Shown piece after piece: positions 1 through 6,886 of a stretch of 10,431 nucleotides of DNA. The first letter of the stretch is position 1. Every line of letters starts with the position of its first letter. The notes under the pieces were generated by a model that was given only the letters and a program-made list of their open reading frames with translations, did no database searches and had not been told where the DNA came from. The position numbers were made by a program, and so were the translations under genes. The DNA is from Vairimorpha apis BRL 01 (Eukaryota > Microsporidia > Nosematidae): the NCBI GenBank assembly GCA_000447185.1, contig KE647037.1, forward strand, positions 2,659-13,089, in the 5' to 3' direction.

Positions 1-631
1 TTCCATAACGGATATATATATAGTGGATTATATAAATGAAAAATATAATTTGTTAAAAGTTCAGTATCAAATGATTTAACACAATTTGTAAATTCATTGG
101 GATCTAAAATAACTAATTTTTTGCTACTATTATATTTATCATTAACAAATCTTTTTTTCCATTTATTTATTATTTTATAAAGTTCATCTTCAGAATAAAT
201 ATGTGTAGGGAAAGAATATGGTCTACATTTTCTTAAGTTAAAAAAATTAAATCGAACTGATTTTTTATTTAATTCTTTATAAATATATTCGATTTCAGTA
301 GAATATATATCATCTATAAGCAGTCTATCTTTCATTTTTCTTTTAAGATTAAAAATATTTATGTATGCTGAACTAACTGGATATATAAAGGTATTTTCTC
401 TTAAATCAAGAGATTTTAATTTACTTAACATTGATAAAAGTTCAATAGGTATTTTATTTATTTTATTATTTTTTAAAAATAGAAATTCTAACTTTTTACA
501 CTTCTTAAGATTTTTTGGCAAACTAGAAATTCTATTTTCAGATAACATTAACAATTGAATATTTTTTAAATTACCAATAATATCAGGTATTTCAGAAATT
601 TGATTTTTATATAAATTCAACTTTTTTAAAG
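1..631 (-). pseudogene. LRR protein, third reading-frame segment: last LRRs and C-terminal region (runs off left edge)
   Basis: An unbroken frame of about 209 codons continues the LRR protein that starts at 1782, but it has no start codon of its own and no stop before the window ends. It opens with about four more leucine-rich repeats of the form LxxLxLxxNxIxxIP (for example KLEFLFLKNNKINKIP), down to roughly position 350. A non-repeat region of at least 110 residues follows, rich in Lys, Tyr and Asn, with a short cluster KCRPYSFP and a Trp in NKWKKRF. Many microsporidian LRR proteins carry a C-terminal part after the repeats; I do not recognise a named domain here. The frame is joined to the segment at 626-952 by a single missing base in an A run at 632-635. 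It is labelled a pseudogene only because of the shifts. Confidence 0.7.
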
Positions 632-952
632 TTTTATTTTACAAATGTTTTCAATAACTGAAATAAAATTATTTGATAAATATAAAATTTTCAATTTTTT
701 ACATTTACTTAAACTTTCTGGTATAATAGAAATATTATTTTTATACAAATGTAAGACTTTTAAATTTTTTAAATTAGAAATTTCATTAGGTATTTCATAA
801 ATTTGATTGTGATTTAAATACAAATTTTTCAATGATTGAATTCTGCAAATTGTTTTTATATCTAAAATTGAATTATTTGATAAATGTAGATAATTTAATT
901 TTTTACATTTCATAATTTCTTCAGGTAAATTTAAAATTTTGTTTCTTGACAA
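626..952 (-). pseudogene. LRR protein, second reading-frame segment (middle repeats)
   Basis: About five leucine-rich repeats in a row, period about 23 residues, with the consensus LxxLxLxxNxIxxIPxxIxx (for example SLKNLYLNHNQIYEIP). The apparent ATG is absent: the frame enters from the segment upstream, and the first residues complete a repeat begun there (LNF then LNLSRNKI after the shift). The end, at a TAA in 626-628, is artificial, because the next repeat continues in another frame from 631. This is the middle of one longer protein rather than a gene of its own. Repeats of this type form curved solenoids for protein binding. Confidence 0.75.
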
Positions 953-954
953 AT

Positions 955-1782
955 TTAAAAATTTAAATTTTTTAAATTATGTATTTTATTAGATATTTTA
1001 AATATTTGATTATTATCTAAAATTAAATTTTTCAATTTTTTATATTTACAAATTGATTCTATATCTGTAATAAAATTACTTGACAAATTTAGTTCTCTCA
1101 ATTCAAATAAATTATCGTAATTATCTGGAAATTCAATAATTTTATTATTTCTTAAGTCTATATATCTTAAAGTTGTTATTTCATTGAGAAAATTTGATAG
1201 ACTTATAATTTTATTATTTGATAATAAAAGACTTTCAATTGTAGATGATTTATTTATAGACGAATGTATCTCGGTAATTTTATTATAACTAAGATCTAAA
1301 TATTTTAATTTAACTAATTTATCTATTGATTTCGGAAATTCTGATATCTGATTATGAGATAAATTTAGTATTTTAAGGTTAATTAAATCAAAGAAATGTT
1401 CTGGTAAATATATTAATTTATTGTTATTTAAATTGATACTTTTTAAACTTAAAGGTAACTCACAAAGATTTTTTATCATGTTATTACACAAATTAAGATG
1501 ATGTATATTCTTTAAATCTGTAAGTTCTTTTGGAACACGAGATAACATACAATTACTTAAATCTAATTTTAATGACAATAATCCATTTGAAACTTCAGCT
1601 GATATGTTTTGTGTATAATTATTTATCGGAATTAAATAATTATAGTATCCTTCATTGTTATTATAAAAATCAACATAGCTTCTAAGAAAGCTTCCATATA
1701 TAAACACAAAATTAAATTTTTTTAGATTAAATATGATAACTAAAAATAATAGTATTGTTGTTTTTTTATTTAATTTGTCCAT
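955..1782 (-). CDS. secreted leucine-rich-repeat protein, N-terminal segment
   Basis: A 275-residue frame. Residues 1-30 have a Lys-rich start followed by a hydrophobic run (ILLFLVIIFNL), which looks like a signal peptide or membrane anchor. From about residue 68 there are roughly nine leucine-rich repeats of 21-23 residues with conserved LxxLxLxxNxI cores (for example LKILNLSHNQISEFP). The ATG at 1780-1782 is supported by the signal peptide and by a CCC motif eight bases upstream. The frame stops at 955-957 inside a tenth repeat. One missing base in the five-A run at 957-961 (plus strand) would carry the repeat series into 626-952, then into 1-631, giving about 18 repeats and at least 590 residues. 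Secretion and a role in host or partner binding are inferred from the signal peptide and fold; no specific function can be named. Confidence 0.8.
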   Translation of the reverse strand: MDKLNKKTTILLFLVIIFNLKKFNFVFIYGSFLRSYVDFYNNNEGYYNYLIPINNYTQNISAEVSNGLLSLKLDLSNCMLSRVPKELTDLKNIHHLNLCNNMIKNLCELPLSLKSINLNNNKLIYLPEHFFDLINLKILNLSHNQISEFPKSIDKLVKLKYLDLSYNKITEIHSSINKSSTIESLLLSNNKIISLSNFLNEITTLRYIDLRNNKIIEFPDNYDNLFELRELNLSSNFITDIESICKYKKLKNLILDNNQIFKISNKIHNLKNLNF

Positions 1783-1785
1783 TAC

Positions 1786-1796
1786 TAATGGGCCAA
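1786..1796 (-). promoter_or_regulatory. CCC motif upstream of LRR gene start
   Basis: On the minus strand TTGGCCCATTAG lies just before the ATG at 1782, with the CCC about eight bases upstream. A short CCC or GGG signal close to the start codon is a known feature of microsporidian genes, so this supports both the chosen start and the organism guess. No TATA box like that of the middle array is evident here. Confidence 0.4.
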
Positions 1797-1920
1797 TAAA
1801 AAGTTTATATTTATGTAATTGTGTTAGATTAAATTTTAATATAACAAATTGAAAAAAAGAGTGTTATTGTCTAATTTATTTGAAATTATAGCATATATTT
1901 TTTTTGTTGATTTTCTCGTT

Positions 1921-1934
1921 TTTGACATGTCAAA
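1921..1934. repeat. 14-base perfect palindrome TTTGACATGTCAAA
   Basis: This is its own reverse complement. A near copy lies about 870 bases away at 2788-2801. The bases to the right of both copies also match in direct orientation (GTCAAAT, a few bases, then AATTTTATT and TAT), so the shared unit is longer than the palindrome. Its TGACRYGTCA core resembles a dimeric transcription-factor site, but it could equally be the remains of a repeat. Confidence 0.4.
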
Positions 1935-2787
1935 TTTTTTTTAATTTTATTAGATATGCTTATAATTTATTTTTTTACTGAAATTATATGTTAATTTTTT
2001 ATAGTTTAAATTAATTTAAGAATAAACAATAATCATATCGTTTTTTTTATAGTAAAAATTTATATTTTATTGTTATTTTTATTTTTTTAAATAATTTTAA
2101 GAAAAAAAAATTAAAAATATTATAATGTGTTAATTAAAATTTGTGACAGATTTTATTTGATAAATAAAGCAAATGATTAATGTTGAATATAAAGTTTATT
2201 ATTTGAGATGAGTATATTTTAATCATTATTATTTTTAAGTATTTGTAAATATCTTATTAATATTATATTACAAATTTTGATTACTTTTAATGTAGATTGA
2301 TTTTAGAAAAGTTATAATTTAAGTCTTAAGTTGATTTTTATAATTAATATATTCATAATAAACTATTATACGTTAAATTTAGATTATTTAGCTTTGGATA
2401 ACTTTTATTTAATTTTTAATTTGGTAATTATATTTAAATTTACAAAATCAAAGCTCATACAATAATTTTATTAGAAAACTTATTTAAAAAATAATATTTA
2501 TACTATGATAGGTTATATTAAGATAAAAAAATTAAAAATAATCATTTGACCAGTTTTCAGAGGTTTGGTTTTAATACTATAATATAACGAATATTAATGT
2601 TTTTTTATATGTTAATATATGAATTGTAATATTTTGTTAAAAAATTATCTGAACTTTATAAATGTATTTTATTTATTGAATTTACAAAAAATGAATTAAT
2701 ATCAATATACAATAAATTTTAATAAATAAAGATTTTAATCAAAATAAAAGATAAAAATGTTTTACTTTTTATAACATTTAAATTTTT

Positions 2788-2801
2788 TTTGACACGTCAA
2801 A
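2788..2801. repeat. 14-base near-palindrome TTTGACACGTCAAA
   Basis: It differs from the copy at 1921-1934 at one base and shares its right flank (GTCAAAT then AATTTTATT). The two copies are direct repeats, not inverted ends, so they do not look like transposon termini. Confidence 0.4.
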
Positions 2802-4230
2802 TCATGTAATTTTATTTGTTATTAATTAATATTGTAATATTAAAAGCTTATAAAATTATAAAAATTACAAAAAATCTATTAAAACTTTAAGTAAGCTACC
2901 TCTCAAATAAAATATTATTAAAAACTTCATTTATAATGTTCATGTTTATATTTAAAATGTTAAAAAATTTATTATTGTTCACTAACAATTTTCTTTTTGC
3001 ATCCGTTGTTTTAAGAGATAAATATGTTGTATGTCAATAGATGAACCTACTCTTACGATACGTATTCCTAAATCTACTAACTGAATAAGTCATTATTCTG
3101 TTTTATTAATTATTCAAAGCTTCTATATTTTTAATCTATTTGATATTTGATAGGTCTGATTTTATTTAATTTATAATTGTTTAGAAGATGTTATTTATGC
3201 TAATTTTATATTTATATTTCTTATTTTATATTCTTTAATAGATTCGACATATTTAATTTATGTAAAACCATTTAAGCAAAATAACCCTTTATAAAATATT
3301 ATTATGGTTTCGAAAATAATTACAATAAAACTTATTTATCTATTCCTTCTACTATTTCTGATCAGACTCCAAATCTGATTACATTGCATATATTTTTTTT
3401 AAAAAGTGCATTAAATAATTGGATTTATATTGTTTCTAATTATTGTAAATTTAATATTTATATAATCTGAGATATTAAATTTGAGATTGATAACAAAAAT
3501 TATAAAAATATTGTTATTTTTTAAAAATTCAATTTGCAATTATATCATATCAAACTTTTTTTTGTTTGCCATTTTTTACTAACAAATTTAAAACAAACAA
3601 ATAATTTAAATATTTACAAATTAAACAAATGAATTTAATTTATTATTTATAAGTTAAAATGCTTAAAATTTACAAAAAAAGTATAGAAATTTTACGGATT
3701 TTTAAGCAATAAAGATATGATTAAAAAGTACAATTTTATTTTTAGTCTAAATAATTTAAAAATATTTTTGAAAAATAGATGCATGAAAAATAAATTATTT
3801 TATTCATTTAATCAAAATAGATTAAAAAATAGATATGTATAAAAAAAATTTATGTGTCTATTTATAAATTAATATTTTTTATTTTATTTTATTTTTTTTT
3901 AACATTTGTATTAAAAATGTTTGATTGTAATCATTTAAAATAAAACTAAATAAATTTAATCATTCACAAGAAAATATTTTTATGTACAATAAATAAAAAT
4001 TTAATGTTTGTTTGTTTGTATAATTTTTGCTGATAAATTAATTTTTTTATATAAATAAAAAAATTTTAACTAGGGTTGGGATGATTGTAACCGATCATTT
4101 CCATTTTTTAGAATTTAACATTCTATAAAACATTATAACATATTCTTTCATTCGCAAATTTATAGCTGGAATATTTTTAAGTTAAGATCATCAAAAATAC
4201 ATTGTGACGTTATTTTTTAGTTAGTGAAAA

Positions 4231-4416
4231 TTAAAAAATAATAACCTCATTGTTATTGTCTTGTACAACTAAGACTTTGTTATATTTGAAATAATATTCT
4301 ATTATGTAAATGTCCTGTACAACTAGGACTTTGTTATATTTGAAATAATATTCAATTATATTAAAGTTTTTATTTAGATTATCTGTTGTGTTAATGGATC
4401 TTTCTTGTTTGCGCAT
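4231..4416 (-). CDS. array microprotein with duplicated C-terminal motif (last unit)
   Basis: A 61-residue ORF starting MRKQERSINTTDN, basic and polar at the N-terminus. It ends in two copies of an 18-residue block containing IIEYYFKYNKVLVVQD, the second followed by NNNEVIIF. The block aligns with the C-terminal motif of the sister genes (NIIEYYF here, CIIEDFL at 4633-4839, SIVENYL at 6143-6304). The two copies differ within their 16 shared codons only at synonymous positions (Ile, Leu and Gln codons), which suggests selection on the protein. A degenerate unit promoter lies upstream at 4436-4544. Function is unknown and the family is not recognised. The chief doubt is length. Confidence 0.5.
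   Translation of the reverse strand: MRKQERSINTTDNLNKNFNIIEYYFKYNKVLVVQDIYIIEYYFKYNKVLVVQDNNNEVIIF
4257..4364. repeat. 54-base direct tandem repeat, two copies
   Basis: Copies at 4257-4310 and 4311-4364 differ at five positions. The length is a multiple of three and the repeat lies in frame in the 61-residue ORF, giving an 18-residue duplication. Each copy also contains a five-base stem (GTCTT/AAGAC in one, GTCCT/AGGAC in the other). Confidence 0.85.
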
Positions 4417-4435
4417 CCCTTAGAGGTTATATCGC

Positions 4436-4544
4436 AATTTATGTATGTATTTTAATTTATCATTTTACATATGCGTTAATATAAAATAATTAATTAAAAT
4501 AAACAAAACAATAAATTAGAAGATGATGTGATTTATATATCACA
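4436..4544 (-). promoter_or_regulatory. degenerate unit promoter before 4231-4416
   Basis: Read on the minus strand, it begins with the inverted repeat TGTGAT...ATCACA (4527-4544). A TTCTAAT sequence follows in the place of TCTAGAA, and a TACATAAAT sequence about 20 bases before the ATG at 4416 stands in for the TATA box. The order matches the better copies, but each element has drifted. Confidence 0.35.
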
Positions 4545-4588
4545 GTGTCGAATCCTTGTGGTAGGAAGCAAAACTTAAAATAATATTC

Positions 4589-4663
4589 TTAAATACTTTT
4601 TGTGGCAAAGTCTTTCGGAAGAGTTCCAAAACTTAGATAACTCTCCACGAGGGACTTTGTTGT
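4589..4663 (-). pseudogene. C-terminal fragment of an array microprotein
   Basis: After a TAG at the upstream edge, the frame reads KSLVESYLSFGTLPKDFA and ends at a TAA in 4589-4591. It carries the family motif (SLVESYLSFGTLPK beside SIVENYLNSGLLPV) but has no start codon or promoter of its own. Its upstream part overlaps, in another frame, the end of the ORF at 4633-4839. It is closest to the fragment at 6030-6100, which lies in a similar position behind another gene copy. Confidence 0.5.
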
Positions 4664-4839
4664 CTAGCATTATTTACGGGTTGTCGCCCTGAGGATAGGA
4701 AATCCTCGATAATACAGCGGCGACCACCTAACACATTATTGTTAAATATAAATTGTTTATTGTATTTTCTATTATCGTTCCCGCGTGGGTAAGCATAGCT
4801 TCGGTCGTGTCTATTGGTACTATTTTTATTTCTCAACAT
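4633..4839 (-). CDS. array microprotein, intact 68-residue copy
   Basis: Starts MLRNKNSTNRHDRSY, with a basic, Asn- and Arg-rich first half. At residues 42-54 it carries the family motif, here CIIEDFLSSGRQPV. The ATG is 38 bases after the TATA box at 4877-4884, the usual spacing for these units. The last residues (QQSPSWRVI) read through the start of the C-terminal fragment at 4589-4663 in another frame, so the original C-terminus was probably replaced when the units were joined. A strong DNA inverted repeat (GTCGCC at 4683-4688 with GGCGAC at 4719-4724) falls within the motif codons. Product and role are unknown; no signal peptide or membrane segment is seen. Confidence 0.5.
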   Translation of the reverse strand: MLRNKNSTNRHDRSYAYPRGNDNRKYNKQFIFNNNVLGGRRCIIEDFLSSGRQPVNNARQQSPSWRVI

Positions 4840-4876
4840 TATTACTCTAAAATATCAGGGTTATAAAAAATGAAAA

Positions 4877-4935
4877 TATTTATACAAAATATTTTCTAGA
4901 ATTTTTTATCCCTTCAATGTGGAATTATACCACAT
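4877..4935 (-). promoter_or_regulatory. unit promoter before 4633-4839
   Basis: On the minus strand the inverted repeat ATGTGG...CCACAT (4917-4935) comes first. The box TCTAGAA (4895-4901, palindromic core) follows, then TATAAATA (4877-4884). The AT-rich spacer is the shortest of the set. Confidence 0.55.
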
Positions 4936-4939
4936 GTTG

Positions 4940-5005
4940 TTACACCTTTGTTTTTTTTAAATAACCTTTATTTGATTTATTGTGTTGTAGTGGGACGTTT
5001 CTCAT
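4940..5005 (-). pseudogene. truncated array microprotein (21 codons)
   Basis: An ATG 36 bases after a good TATA box opens a 21-residue frame, beginning MRNVPLQHNKSNK. It stops five bases before the inverted repeat of the next unit, so the part that would carry the C-terminal motif is missing. The basic, Asn/Lys-rich N-terminus resembles the open copies. It may be non-functional, but its promoter is among the best preserved. Confidence 0.4.
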
Positions 5006-5030
5006 TCTTTTTGCTTGCTATATGTGTTAG

Positions 5031-5138
5031 GGGGTAGCCCTGTTTATATTTTTATTGATCTAGAAAATAAATTAACTGATATATTAAAATGATAGATCAA
5101 ATAAATAAATTACAAAATGTGGTAGTTATTTTACCACA
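5031..5138 (-). promoter_or_regulatory. unit promoter, well preserved (before 4940-5005)
   Basis: Perfect seven-base arms TGTGGTA/TACCACA (5118-5138), TCTAGAA at 5059-5065, TATAAACA at 5041-5048, then GGGCTACCCCC directly downstream. It is the closest relative of the promoter that follows integrase (7080-7171): the first 20 or so bases differ at a single position. Confidence 0.6.
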
Positions 5139-5148
5139 CTTTTATTTT

Positions 5149-5175
5149 TTAAATTTTTCTTTTTATAATCGCCAT
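5149..5175 (-). pseudogene. remnant ORF of a truncated unit (8 codons)
   Basis: The only ATG in this unit lies 88 bases after its TATA box, unlike the usual 20-40, and opens just MAIIKRKI before a stop. No family motif follows before the next inverted repeat at 5118-5138. The true start has probably been lost. Confidence 0.25.
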
Positions 5176-5262
5176 GCTTTATGGGGTTGGATTTAGTGCA
5201 CTCCGTGCCCCTATAGATGTTGTAGTGTGAATAATGAGCTATCCTTCTTTAGAGGGTTCTTC

Positions 5263-5325
5263 TATTTATATTCTATTCGTTCTAGAAATTTAAAATAAAT
5301 TAAAATGTGGTAACTGCTTACCACA
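5263..5325 (-). promoter_or_regulatory. unit promoter with 8-base perfect arms
   Basis: TGTGGTAA/TTACCACA (5306-5325) with a four-base loop, the longest perfect arms in the set. TCTAGAA lies at 5281-5287 and TATAAATA at 5263-5270, followed by G AAGAACCC. The AT-rich spacer is shortened compared with 5031-5138. Confidence 0.6.
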
Positions 5326-5417
5326 ATTTCTAAATATTTTTTCATAAAAATTAATCAAATTTTACTACTTGATTCGCATATCCTTAAATTAATCTAATTA
5401 AATCACTTTTTAATGTT

Positions 5418-5597
5418 TCAAATATTATATGTATTTGGCATAACCTTGTTTGAGGTAGTCGTAACGAAACAATGCTCTAAGATAGAGCAAATACCAGGTT
5501 TAGATTTAAATATTTTATTTTAGTTGGTGGATGGGACTCTATCCCTTTTATTGTAATGTATAGTTGCTTGTCTGTCTACGTGTATATTTGGGTTCAT
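5418..5597 (-). pseudogene. array microprotein with one in-frame stop
   Basis: The ATG at 5597, 35 bases after the TATA box, opens a frame starting MNPNIHVDRQATIHYNKRD. It meets a TAA at 5520-5522 and then continues in the same frame to a TGA at 5418-5420, 59 codons in all. After the internal stop come KSKPGICSILEHC and a diverged tail, so the SILE part of the family motif is kept while the GxxPV part is lost. The single frame across the stop suggests recent loss, or read-through. Confidence 0.5.
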
Positions 5598-5631
5598 CTG
5601 TTTTATTTGTACACCTCCCTTGTGGAATTTG

Positions 5632-5699
5632 TATTTATATGAAATTATTTCTAGAAAATACAACGCAACAATAATAACAAATTGTAGTAAGATACCACA
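5632..5699 (-). promoter_or_regulatory. unit promoter before 5418-5597
   Basis: Arms TGTAGTA/TACCACA (5683-5699, one mismatch), TCTAGAA at 5650-5656, TATAAATA at 5632-5639. The inverted repeat starts three bases after the stop codon of the upstream unit, so the units abut closely. Confidence 0.55.
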
Positions 5700-5702
5700 G
5701 TA

Positions 5703-5877
5703 TTATATATTTTTTAGAAAAGGTTTTAGTGGTAAACCTCTCGGGTACCAGTTAAGTTGAATGTATCTCCTAACAATGGACCTTACCGTACCACTAAATA
5801 CTCATCGGGGCTACCCGGTTGGTTAAAATAAATTTATTATAATTTATTTTATTGTTGTTGTTTCGTCTCATGTCCAT
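5703..5877 (-). pseudogene. array microprotein broken by a one-base frameshift
   Basis: The ATG at 5877 opens MDMRRNNNNKINYNKF and ends at a TAG in 5794-5796. The C-terminal half lies in the frame one base over and ends at a TAA in 5703-5705; it contains RSIVRRYIQL and then PRGLPLKP. The start MDM and the N-terminal KFIL pattern resemble the sister genes, and SIVRRY occupies the place of SIVENY. The conserved Glu is replaced by Arg, so this copy is the most diverged of those with a promoter. Confidence 0.45.
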
Positions 5878-5913
5878 CACACTCGATCCTTCGTTGGTTC
5901 TTGGGAATTCCTC

Positions 5914-6008
5914 TATTTATATTTTTATTATTCTAGAAATTCAGAATAAATTAACAAATAAATTAATTGATAGATTAAATAAAATATCTTGTAATAAAAA
6001 TTTATTAC
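5914..6008 (-). promoter_or_regulatory. unit promoter with a different inverted repeat
   Basis: TCTAGAA (5932-5938) and TATAAATA (5914-5921) are perfect and the AT-rich spacer matches the other copies. In place of TGTGGTA/TACCACA there is GTAATAAA/TTTATTAC (5991-6008), also perfect and at the same position. The palindromic form is kept while its sequence has changed. Confidence 0.5.
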
Positions 6009-6029
6009 TCAATACTTAAGCAAAAAAAC

Positions 6030-6100
6030 ATTTTGTTATCTGCGACAAAGTATTGCTAAAGAGCTCTAAAGCTTAGTTAACTTTCCACAAGAGACTTAGT
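6030..6100 (-). pseudogene. C-terminal relic of an array microprotein
   Basis: Reads KSLVES, a stop, LSFRAL, a stop, then QYFVADNKM. This aligns with the fragment at 4589-4663 (KSLVESYLSFGTLP). No ATG, promoter or N-terminal part precedes it; it lies in the tail of the unit at 6143-6304. Two internal stops mark it as dead. Confidence 0.4.
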
Positions 6101-6142
6101 TCATATTCGTTTGTTTTTATTAAAATACCTTTATTTATGTTT

Positions 6143-6304
6143 TTATGTTGTTTTGAAACATGTGATGCGACTCACTGGTAAAAGCCCAGAATTTAAGTAG
6201 TTCTCCACGATTGACTTTACCTTTGTCGATAGTTGTTTATTTTTTTACTGCTTATTGTGTCTGTTTATCCTTTTTTTAAACTCTATATTAATCCCTCTGT
6301 CCAT
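6143..6304 (-). pseudogene. array microprotein with one in-frame stop, motif intact
   Basis: The ATG at 6304, 29 bases after the TATA box, opens MDRGINIEFKKRINRHNKQ. A TAA (6245-6247) follows, and the same frame continues to a TAA at 6143-6145, 53 codons in all. The second part holds the best-preserved motif, SIVENYLNSGLLPVS, almost the same as SILENYLSAGLLPVS in 6887-7060. The starts also match (ATGGACAGA in both). One nucleotide change explains the loss. Confidence 0.55.
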
Positions 6305-6332
6305 TTGTCCGTTTTTTCTAGGGGTTCCACTC

Positions 6333-6448
6333 TATTTATAATTTATGATTTTCTATAAAATAAAATAGATTAAATTTTTTAGTTAACTCATAAATTAAAA
6401 TGATAAATTAAATAATGTGGTAAATGTTTTGCCACACTACTTACCACA
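6333..6448 (-). promoter_or_regulatory. unit promoter with a doubled inverted repeat
   Basis: Outer arms are TGTGGTAA (6416-6423) and TTACCACA (6441-6448), with an extra TGCCACA arm between them, so the repeat seems partly duplicated. The TCTAGAA box has drifted to TCTATAA (6352-6358). TATAAATA lies at 6333-6340, followed by GAGTGGAACCCC. Confidence 0.55.
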
Positions 6449-6466
6449 GTTTAATATGTTCTTCAT
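6437..6466 (-). pseudogene. nine-codon remnant cut off by the next unit
   Basis: The ATG, 35 bases after its TATA box, opens MKNILNCGK, whose last codons already lie in the inverted repeat of the next unit. The basic start is typical of the family but nothing else remains. Confidence 0.3.
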
Positions 6467-6500
6467 GCTCTCTTCTTATTTTTTATATAGCGTCAATCTT

Positions 6501-6588
6501 TATTTATATTTTTTATTATTTAGAAAAAAATAAATTATATTATATGTTAAAATGATTAACTTAACAAAGTGATAATTATTTTACCACA
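6501..6588 (-). promoter_or_regulatory. unit promoter, partly drifted
   Basis: TGTGGTAA pairs imperfectly with TTATCACT (6569-6588), the box is TTCTAAA (6519-6525), and TATAAATA (6501-6508) is intact. It drives only the nine-codon remnant. Confidence 0.45.
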
Positions 6589-6673
6589 CATAGTTCTCAA
6601 TAATATACTTTGACCTAACATCTGGTTTAGCATTTTATTGTTTTTGTAATTTTGTTTCATTGTTCTTTGTTCG

Positions 6674-6820
6674 TTATGTATCTGTGGTATTAGCCGCAGG
6701 GAGGCGACCTGAAGAGAATAACTCTTTTAGGATTCAACTTTCTGAATATATAATTTTTAAATCATAATTAAATTGTTTTTTATTATCATGTATAATTGGC
6801 GTAATTTCTCGGGAGCAACC
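6674..6820 (-). pseudogene. array microprotein relic without start codon
   Basis: A frame open from 6820 contains DNKKQFNYD and meets a TGA at 6734-6736. It then continues with ILKELFSSGRLPAANTTDT to a TAA at 6674-6676. The tail matches the family motif (compare CIIEDFLSSGRQPV), and the KQF element is found at a similar distance before the motif in 4633-4839. No ATG is in frame. A drifted promoter (TTTAGAAT then TTAAATTAGGG, about 6820-6850) lies upstream. Confidence 0.4.
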
Positions 6821-6886
6821 CTAATTTAAATTATAATTCTAAATACTTTTTTATTATTTGTTCATTCTTTGTCTTCCGTTAGTCTT

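Larger units (their letters stand above)
1797..4230. other. long AT-rich spacer without recognisable genes
   Basis: About 2.4 kb made mostly of A and T runs with frequent stops in all frames. I see no RNA gene, transposon domain or convincing ORF. Exceptions to the monotony are two related palindromes (1921-1934 and 2788-2801), a less AT-rich island at about 2982-3090 that may be an old coding relic, and a small inverted repeat TAGAAT/ATTCTA at 4109-4125. Confidence 0.6.

Noticed and set aside
361..558. Plus-strand ORF of 65 codons
   Set aside because: Antisense of the LRR segment; Leu/Phe-rich low-complexity product with no motif.
4109..4125. TAGAAT/ATTCTA inverted repeat as a terminator
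   Set aside because: Short AT palindromes are expected by chance in this composition, and eukaryotic genes do not use such terminators.
4257..4364. Covariation in the GTCYT/ARGAC stem as proof of a functional RNA hairpin
   Set aside because: The two paired changes are also synonymous third- and first-position changes in Leu and Gln codons; two sites cannot separate RNA structure from coding constraint.
4527..4566. tRNA-like T-arm (TCGAATCC within a CACAG/CTTGTG stem)
   Set aside because: No matching D or anticodon arm and no acceptor stem; part of it is the inverted repeat of the last array unit.
4683..4724. Strong hairpin GTCGCC/GGCGAC with inner GAGGAT/ATCCTC, first taken for a structured RNA repeated at 4605-4660, 6166-6226, 6689-6733 and 6904-6964
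   Set aside because: The recurring blocks translate on the minus strand to the same C-terminal protein motif, and most other copies lack a good stem, so coding homology explains the recurrence better.
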